Origin: Oscillospiraceae bacterium
Lineage (GTDB): Bacteria > Bacillota > Clostridia > Oscillospirales > Oscillospiraceae
DNA: 8,350 nucleotides
NCBI GenBank assembly: GCA_028708585.1
Contig: JAQVYO010000062.1
Span: 1 to 8,350 of the forward strand
Reading direction: 5' to 3'
Part shown: positions 1-8,350 of the stretch, in pieces
Numbering within the stretch: the stretch's first letter is position 1
Layout: each line of letters opens with the position of its first letter
Notes under the pieces: model-generated
What the model was told of the DNA's origin: nothing
Database searches by the model: none
What the model saw: the letters and a program-made list of their open reading frames with translations, nothing else
Program-made: the position numbers and the translations under genes

Positions 1-582
1 GAGCCGCAGGGGCATTCCGGCTTCATCCGCAATACGCTGACAGGCGGCGATTTCTTGAGGGGAGAGGACATCCACCACCGTTAGAACCACCTGCGGAACA
101 AATTTCTTGCAGTCTTTTGCAAAGTTCAGCATGGCTTCAAAAGAAGCTTCCCCAAATTGAGAGCGGGTTAGCCTTGCGTATTCCTTTGGGTTGGAAGCGT
201 TGAGGCTGATGGATATGATGTCTACCAGTCCGCTGAGCAGATGAGCGGTGGGCTTTCCGTTGATGAGGTCGGACAGGCCATTGGTATTGATTCTAATCTT
301 CATCGTACTTTTCCGGCGCAAATATTTGCAGGTTTCAAGAACGATATCCAACCGTTCCATCGGTTCTCCGTAGCCGCAGAACACTACTTCCGGGCATCCA
401 GCTGTATCGCATGTTTCATATGCCGATCTGATTTCTTCCAGCGTAGGCTCGTGGTCCAGCCACAGCGTGTCCGCATCGCCGACGGAAGGGCCGTTCCGGC
501 GAATGCAAAACGTACAGCTGCAAGGGCAGCGATTGGTTACATTTACATAGAGACTTCCATTTAATTTATAAAAAATTGTCAT
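1..582 (-). CDS. TatD-associated radical SAM protein, partial (N-terminal 194 codons)
   Basis: The reverse strand reads without a stop from an ATG at 582 to the window edge, so the C-terminus is missing. A Cys cluster of the CX3CX2C type (C19, C23, C26, in NRCPCSCTFCIRR) would bind the 4Fe-4S cluster that cleaves S-adenosylmethionine. A glycine-rich GYGEP motif follows at about residues 70-74, then INTNG at 98-102 and ISISLNAS at 123-130, as expected for successive strands of a radical SAM barrel. The short N-terminus, this Cys spacing and GYGEP resemble the family often encoded beside tatD nucleases; a tatD neighbour would lie outside the window. Substrate is unknown. The start is supported by GGAGG at 592-596, nine bases upstream, and by a SigA-type promoter at 613-641. 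Radical SAM assignment is firm; the TatD-associated subfamily is from memory of the family and less sure. Confidence 0.85.
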   Translation of the reverse strand, partial: MTIFYKLNGSLYVNVTNRCPCSCTFCIRRNGPSVGDADTLWLDHEPTLEEIRSAYETCDTAGCPEVVFCGYGEPMERLDIVLETCKYLRRKSTMKIRINTNGLSDLINGKPTAHLLSGLVDIISISLNASNPKEYARLTRSQFGEASFEAMLNFAKDCKKFVPQVVLTVVDVLSPQEIAACQRIADEAGMPLRL

Positions 583-3500
583 AAAAAAATACCTCCATGA
601 TTGTTCTAACCTATTATAGATCATTTTGGTGCTGATCTCAAGGTTTCCCATCATGGAGGATTTTTTTGCACGATTTATGAGCGTTTCCGGCGCTCAAAAA
701 TGACGCTGGCCGGCTGTCACGGCGAAAGGAAAAAGATAACAGCTATAGAATATTGAAAAAATGGTTCTAATAATATAGGGGTGATTCTAATTGGACTCTT
801 TCACAAAAAAGCTTGATGAAAATGTTCGGTCAATACAAAAAGATTTTCGCAATGATGAGACGCTGGTGGTGCGTTCTTTTGAAAACCAAGTAGAGCCTTT
901 GATGAAATGCTGCTTGGTTTATATGGATGGTATGGTGAACAGCCAGCAGATCGATGCTTATATTTTAAAACCGATTATAGAATATCAGTGCAAAATTACA
1001 GAAAAAAACCCGGATTTTATCCATATGATTAAAAAAAAGATTGTCCTGTCCAACGATGTGGAATTGACATCCGATCCGGATGAAATGGAACAGGCTGTTT
1101 TATACGGAGACAGCGTCCTTCTGGCGGACGGAAGTGACCAGGCATTAATTTTAAATACAAAAGGATGGACGACCAGAGCGACGACCGAGCCGGAAAACGA
1201 AAAAGTGATGCGAGGTCCACGAGAAGGATTTAACGAATCGCTGATGGAGAATCTTTCCATGCTGCGGAGAAGGCTGCAAACAAGAGAACTCTGCATAGAA
1301 TTTAACCGCTTTGGGACCAGATCCAAAACGAGGGGGTGTATCTGCTATGTCAAACCTTTGGTAAAAAAAAAATTCTTTGGGAACTGAAAAGAAGATTAAA
1401 AAAATTTAATTTAGATGGTGTGCTAGATTCCAATTATATCGCGGAATTTATAAAAGACGCCCCTTATTCTCCATTCAAAACAATTGGTTCCACAGAGAGG
1501 CCGGATGTGGTTGCGGCAAAGTTGCTGGAGGGCAGAATTGCCTTGTTTCTCGACGGTACGCCGGTTGTTTTAACATTGCCGTATCTTTTTATAGAAAATT
1601 TTCAAAGCAATGACGATTATTATTTAAATTATTACTACGCATCCATCAGCAGGCTGATTCGCATTTTTGGTTTTTGGCTTTCCATTAGCATTCCGGCAAT
1701 TTATGTTGCTCTTACAACCTTTCATCAGGAACTGTTGCCGGTTAATTTGGTCCAAAGCATTTCAACGGCGCGTAACGGCGTTCCACTGCCAACGGTGCTG
1801 GAAGCAATTCTCATGGTGATTGTTTTTGAAATTTTAAGAGAGACAGGCTTGAGAACGCCCCAGGGGATCGGACAGGCGCTCAGCATTGTGGGCGCCTTGG
1901 TGATCGGGCAAGCCGCGGTAGACGCAAGGCTCATCAGCGCTCCCATGATTATCATTGTGGCGCTGTCCGGAATTACGGGGATTATGCTGCCAAAAATCAA
2001 AGGTGCTATCATCTATATGCGGTTTGGATTGTTAATTTTATCTTCTATCATCGGGCTATATGGTTATACGTTGGGAATACTGCTCATGATTATCCATCTT
2101 TTTACCATTCGTTCCTTTGGAATCCCCATCTTAGGTAGTAAGGAAGAGGGCGTTATGGTGATGGAAGAAGATCTTGTCATCAGGGCTCCTTGGTGGGACA
2201 TGCTGAAAAGGCCCATGTTTATGTCCAGAGACCGGAAAAGGAGCAGTTCGGATGGTGATCCGGAATGAAAAACAAGAAAATATTCCTCATTGTTTTGCTT
2301 TGCGCGCAATTGATGCTTTTTTCCGGCTGCTGGAATTATCGTGAAGTGGAGAGCTTGTCCATTGTTTCCGGTTTCGCGGTGGACAGTGGAAGCAACGGAT
2401 CAAATTATCATGTAACTTTTGATGTGCTGGATGCAAAACAAGAAAAGAGTAATTCGGCAAAATCCCAATTGATCGAGGCGGATGGGGATACCATCTTTGA
2501 CGCGGCTAGAAATGTGGTAAAGAAAACGGATAAAAGGTTATATTTTGGAGACAGTACTTTGGTTGTCATTGGTAAACAGTTGGCCGAAAAAGACCTTGCG
2601 CCCATTTTGGATTGGATGCTCCGGGATCATGAATTGCGGAAAGATATCGCAATCGCCATATCAAAAGAAAATACCGCGCAGGAAATCATCCAGCAAAAAG
2701 GATTGCAAAATCAGATCAACTCCAGCAGCCTATATGAAGCATTAATGGAAAACGGCAGGGCGCTGTCAAAAATCCCTTATGTTGAGCTTTATCAGGTGAA
2801 TAATACCTTAAATGAACCTGGAATCTCTCTTGCCCTGCCGGCAGTAAGCGTTTTAACCAATATGAACGAGCCGGTAGCTGGTTTGGATGGGATGGCGGTC
2901 TTTCAAAAAGATAAGCTGGTCGGATTTCTGGATGATACGGAAAGCAGAAATTTCATGTTTGTGACCGGAAAAATAAAAGGTGGGCTGGTTCTCGTAAAAC
3001 AAGGCAAAGATCAGATTGCAACATTAGAAATCCAGGAAAGCAAGGCGGAAATAAAACCGGTCTTTGAGGGGGCAAATACTAAAATGCGGGTCAATCTAAA
3101 AATACAATGCTCTCTTTATGAAATGCACACCCAGAAAGATTATGGGAGCGAAGATGCGCTAAAAAAGATTGAAAAAAGCGCGGAAAGTCAAATCCAAGCA
3201 TCAGTCAAAAAATCTATTGAAACGGTGCAGTCGGCATACGGAAGCGATATCTTTGGCTTCGGAAGTAAAATATATAAAAACAACCCAAAAGACTGGGAAA
3301 CGGTACAATCTAATTGGGAAGAACAATTTAAAACCCTTCCGGCGGATGTAACCGTAAGCGTGAGCATTCAAAATGCGGGTATTCTGCAATCAAAGGTTAT
3401 GTAGGTGATATTTTGACTTATCTTTTAATTTGCCTTTGTTTCTATGCGATGATTTTCATTTTTGATTTATTTCCTTTAATAAAAAAAAAGAGCGTGAAAG

Positions 3501-6500
3501 AAATTTGGATCTATTTGCCCATCTTTATCCTAACGTTGGTACTTCATTTTCTGAACGGATGGGGAATTATAAAGGTAAACCCGGCCAATTCTATTCGCCA
3601 CTGGATAAGCGGCTGGATCAGTTCATGAGGTGGATCGGATGCAAAAAGAAATCATTTCTAAGAAGCAAGCCAGATATATCCTGGTCATGTTTTTGTTGGG
3701 CGATGGAATATTTGGGCTGGCCCCGGAGTCTAAGCAGGATATTTGGATCTCCCTATTATTGGGGTATGCGATGTATCTGCCGGTTTTTTTGCTTTATCTC
3801 AGAATTACCAGCCTATACCCGGGCAGGGGCTTTTACGATATTGTAATGGAGATATTCGGAAAAGTTTTCGGCAGGGCCATTGTTTTCCTATATATTTGCT
3901 ATGCGCTCTTTCTGGGCGGAACCATATTAAAGATTTTGGTAGACTTTATTCATACGGCTTCCTTGCCAGAGACGCCCCAAATTGTTTTTATGGTATTCTT
4001 TATGCTTTTTTGCACGGTCATGACAAAATGCGGCATAGAACCTTTTGGGCGATGGTGCCAATTTTTGTTTCCATTTTTTGTTTTCACTCTTGTGGCCACT
4101 TCTATTATCAGTATCAATGCAATGGATTTTAATTATCTAAAGCCGGTTGGCGGTTCGGGCCTGAAAAACATCGTGAGTGGCGCATTTTCCATCTATTCCT
4201 ACCCCTTTGCGGAATCCGTGATGTTTTTAACGGTGCTGGGATCCTTAAAAAAAACGGATAAACCAAGGAAAATTATTTTTACCGGAACGTTAATTGCCCT
4301 GATGACGCTTCTTGTAATTAGTCTGCGAAATTTATTCATCCTTGGCCCAACATCCTTTGCGGCCAGCTATCCCAGTTACGAGGCCGTCGGCACAGTGAGC
4401 CTGGGCAACTTTTTTTCCAGATTTGAGATTTTGATCGCCATCAATTATATGACTACCATATTTGCCAAAACGAGCTTTTGCCAGTATGCCGCCGTTACCG
4501 GAATGGGCAAATTTTTTCATTTAAAAGATTACAAGACCATGGCTTTTCCCGCGGGATTCATTATGATAACGGTAGGCCTTATGTTTTTTCCCAGTGCGAC
4601 TTCGCTGCTGAATTGGAAAAAGACATACAGCTACCTGGCCCAAATTTTTGAATTGATTCTCCCGCTTATCATCTGGTTGGGAGGTGAAATCAGGTATATT
4701 CTGAAGGGAAAAGCGGCAGCTGTTTCATAGAAAGGAAAAAACAGGCCGTTTTTGGGGCTTGATTTTCCTTTTGCACTTTGCATAAGAGTTCCTTACTGCT
4801 GAGCGGGCTTAACCTCCCGGTAGATTCCAAGTTTCCTAGCAAGGTAATTGACAAACAGCATCAGTCCAGTAACCAGAACTTTTGCCAGCATGGAATTTAT
4901 CTGGAATGCGTTCGTAAAAAGATTCAGAAGCAGAACGTTCAAAATGCACCCCGCTGCGCTGACCAAGTAAATCAGCGAAGTTTCTTTTAAAAGGTTGCGT
5001 GTGCGGCTGCTGCTTTTATGAACGACGCTTGCATGCCGGAAGGTTAGCAGCCGTCCCATCAACATGTTTACAAGGGTGGAAACGGTGTATGCGACCACGA
5101 GGGCAATATTTTGATTCCATTTGAGGGGATAGACAAAATAGAAAAACAGCCCCCATTCCCCCAGTGTTGCGGTACCGCCCACCACAATTTAACTCATAAA
5201 CTGGCGGATATCTTTATGTGTAATGGAATTTAAAATGGATCTAATTTTTTGCATCTTCATTCTCCATAGTTCAGTTTATTTCGCGGTTGGAATAAATAGA
5301 TAAAAACACATCCTACTATTTATAATCAGAAAAGCTGACAAGGAAACCTTTTCATTTTATTAAAGCAGCGATTTGTTTGAGGAGGCTGCTTCGCTGCAAT
5401 TTTGTTGATCTTATTCCTTCCATTTGAGTATCTCCCTTCCAACATCTTTAATCCTTTCGGACAGTATGGAGCAAATTTATGAACTGGGTATGACCGAAGA
5501 TGAATTTTTTGCGGTCCAAGGGTCGGGTGAATTTGCCTGGAAGCTGGGCGAAGCCTGATTGAAAATGATGATAAGTGTGCTATAATAAGAAAATCCCTGC
5601 AAATCAGCGGTTTGATTTGCTTACAGAAAAAAACTTTAGGAGGAGCCGCCAAAAGCCGGGAGCGGCTCTTTATCATGATGCGGCAGGCCTTCCATTGCTG
5701 CAGGATGGAAAAAACATAAGGAGATCCGCCTCTATGAAGGAAATGTCACAAAAAAAACAGCTGACGGTCAATTTGATCAGCGGAATTATTGCATTCGGAT
5801 TCAATCTTATCATCAATTTCTTTTTATCCCCATTTATTGTAAAAAAACTGGGGGTTGAAGCCAATGGGTTTATCAGCCTGGCAAACAATTTTATTACATA
5901 TGCATCTTTGATTACCATTGCGCTCAATTCAATGGCAAGCAGATTTATTACCATTCAATATCATCAAGGGGATCGAAACGGTGCGGAAAAGTATTACACC
6001 GCTGTGTTTACCGGGAATATTGCAGCGGCTATTTTGATTTTTGTTCCTGCGGCAATCTGTATTTGGAAGCTGGAATATTTGATTCAGATACCCAAGAACT
6101 TGATGATGGACGTTAAATTTCTGTTTTTATTCATCTTTTTGAATTTTCTAGTTAATACCGCGTTTAACGTTTGGAATGTGGCGACATTCGTCACCAATAA
6201 ATTATATCTGACTTCGCTCAGAACGATGGAATCCTACATCCTTCGGATGGGAATCATCGTTTTGCTGTTCTATTTTTTTGTGCCAACCGTATCTTATATT
6301 GGGATAGCTGCGCTGGCAGCGACGCTGTTCTTAACCGCATTTGCTTATCATTACAAAAAAATGCTGCTGCCGGACATAAAATATCAATATAAAATCTTCG
6401 ACATTAAGGTCGTGATCGAGCTTTTATGCGCCGGGATTTGGAATTCCATTAATCAAGCCGGTGTGATTTTACTGAACGGGCTCGATCTTTTGATTACCAA

Positions 6501-8350
6501 TATTATGATTAATCCTGTGGAAATGGGAATTTTGGCCGTCTCCAAAACCATACCAACGGTTATTGTCAGTTTATCGGGGACGCTGGCCAATGTGTTCGCT
6601 CCCAATCTGACTATCAGCTATGCGAGGCAGGATGCGGGAGAGCTCAAACGGGAGCTCAAGCAAGCCATTAAAATAAGCAGTATCATCGTCACCATACCCA
6701 TCGTGATTTTGATTGCCTTTGGCAAACCGTTTTATGCTCTGTGGATGCCGTCGCTGGATGCAAACAAACTGCAAATTTTGTCGATTTTAGCGTGCTTTCA
6801 ATTGATTATTACCGGTGGAACCCAGTGCCTGTATAACGTGTTTACCGTGGTCAACCGGCTCAAGCCAAACGCGATTTTGGTGCTTTTGACAGGGATCTTC
6901 AACACCGGGATTGTGATTGCCCTGCTTCACTTTACCGATTGGGGTATTTATGCAGTTGCTGGCGTAAGCTCGGTATTCAGCCTGATTCGTCAACTGTTTT
7001 ACACCATTCCATATTCCGCAAAATATTTGAATATGAAATGGCACACATTTTTCCCTGATATCGGTATTATGTTTTGCAATGTTGCAGTCGTTTCCTTTAT
7101 CGGTCTTGTGATCCAGAATTATTTTCCTGTAGCCGGTTGGATTACTTTGCTCGTAAATTCTGTTGTTACCGCTGCCATCGGATTCATTATTGGATATTTT
7201 ATTATATTAAATAAAAGCGAGCGAAAGGCCGTGGCAGGTATGGTGAGAAGAAAGATGCTGAAAAAGTCCGTTTAAACACTAAAATTGGGACTCTGTTTGC
7301 CAATCAGGATCCGGTTTGCGCGCAGATGCGCAAGCCGGATCCTGATGTATGCCGCAGCAGATATATTACATGTTACAATGAAAAAAGGAATGAAGGAGGG
7401 GAAAGGATGAAATATGCCAATATAAAAAAGGCGGTTTTTCGAGACCGACCCAACCGGTTCATTGCTCATGTTGAACTGAACGGAACATGCGCAGTTTGCC
7501 ATGTGAAAAACACCGGCCGCTGCCGGGAACTGCTGATACCCGGGGCGGATGTTTTTGTCCAAGAAGCCGATGCGCCAAACCGTAAGACCCGGTATGATCT
7601 GATTTCCGTTTATAAAGGGGACCAGCTTATCAACATCGATGCAGCTGCGCCCAACAAAATTTTTGCGGAATGGGTTTGGTCCGGCGGTTTGTTCCAAAAA
7701 ATCACACTGATGCAGCCGGAATACCGTTTTGGCGCTTCAAGGTTGGATTTTTATATGGAAGCGGATGGGCGCCGCCTCTTTGTGGAAGTGAAAGGCGTTA
7801 CGCTGGAGGAGAACGGCGTCGTCCGGTTCCCGGATGCCCCCACCGAGCGAGGCGTCCGGCATTTGAAGGAATTGGCATCCTGTGTGCAGGCCGGTTTTGA
7901 CGCATACATTGTCTTTATTATCCAGATGAGTGGCGCACGGTACTTTGAACCGAATTGGGAGACCCATCCGGCTTTCGGCGCAGCTTTGGCGAATGCGGAG
8001 AGAGCCGGAGTTCATATCGTTGCCTTGGATTGCGTGGTTACACCGAACAGTATTTCCGCGGCCAACCGCATATCGGTTCAACTATTACGGGAACAGAAAA
8101 AAGACGGTGATGAGAAATAAGCGCGGAATGGGACTGCATTCGATTTCCGCGTATGAAGCAGCATCGATGCGCGTTTTTCAAGTCAATTTTGCAGGTTTAT
8201 TCCTGTGTCCAGCATGCCATACTTGATTTTCATGCGTTCCAGTTTTTCAATCATGGGTCCGGAAAGGAAGAACAGAAAGACGACGGTGGAAGCGGCGTGA
8301 ATCACATTAAACGAAAATCCGACAGCGTAGGTGGCCAAAAGCGCTTTCCA

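Overview
The window looks like chromosomal DNA of an endospore-forming, low-to-medium GC Firmicute, most likely a member of the Clostridia. The evidence is a complete GerA-type spore germinant receptor operon, AGGAGG-type ribosome binding sites, TTG starts, AT-rich intergenic DNA and SigA-type promoters. Genus cannot be fixed from sequence alone. No rRNA, tRNA, CRISPR array, insertion sequence or phage gene was seen.

Layout. Positions 1-582 (minus strand) hold the N-terminal part of a radical SAM protein of the TatD-associated type. Its promoter (613-641) sits between two arms of an inverted repeat (583-601 and 650-667), a layout like that of invertible promoters. Positions 791-4730 (plus strand) hold a four-gene germinant receptor cluster in the order A, C, small D-like subunit, B. 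A bidirectional-looking terminator follows (4731-4772). The A-subunit gene is split by a -1 frameshift at a run of ten A residues (1363-1372); restoring one base gives a normal-length 492-residue protein. Positions 4793-5254 (minus strand) hold a GtrA-family membrane protein gene interrupted by an in-frame TAA at codon 22. After about 300 bases of mostly non-coding DNA, an extended -10 promoter (5559-5586) and a structured leader precede a Wzx/MATE-type polysaccharide flippase (5734-7275). A 19-bp stem (7303-7346) separates it from sfsA (7407-8120), which ends at an intrinsic terminator. The right edge (8183-8350, minus strand) is the C-terminus of a membrane protein that resembles an ECF transporter S component.

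How the parts work together. The ger cluster should encode an inner-membrane nutrient receptor of the dormant spore: A and B are integral membrane subunits, C is a lipoprotein, and D is a small two-helix modulator. GtrA and the flippase are both membrane proteins of polyprenyl-linked glycan handling, but they are divergently transcribed and need not act together. The radical SAM gene, sfsA and the S component have no evident link to germination.

The points most worth following are the candidate invertible promoter between the radical SAM gene and the ger operon, the A10 frameshift in the receptor A subunit, and the GtrA nonsense codon. The last two could be real lesions, recoding, or sequencing or assembly errors, which the sequence alone cannot decide.
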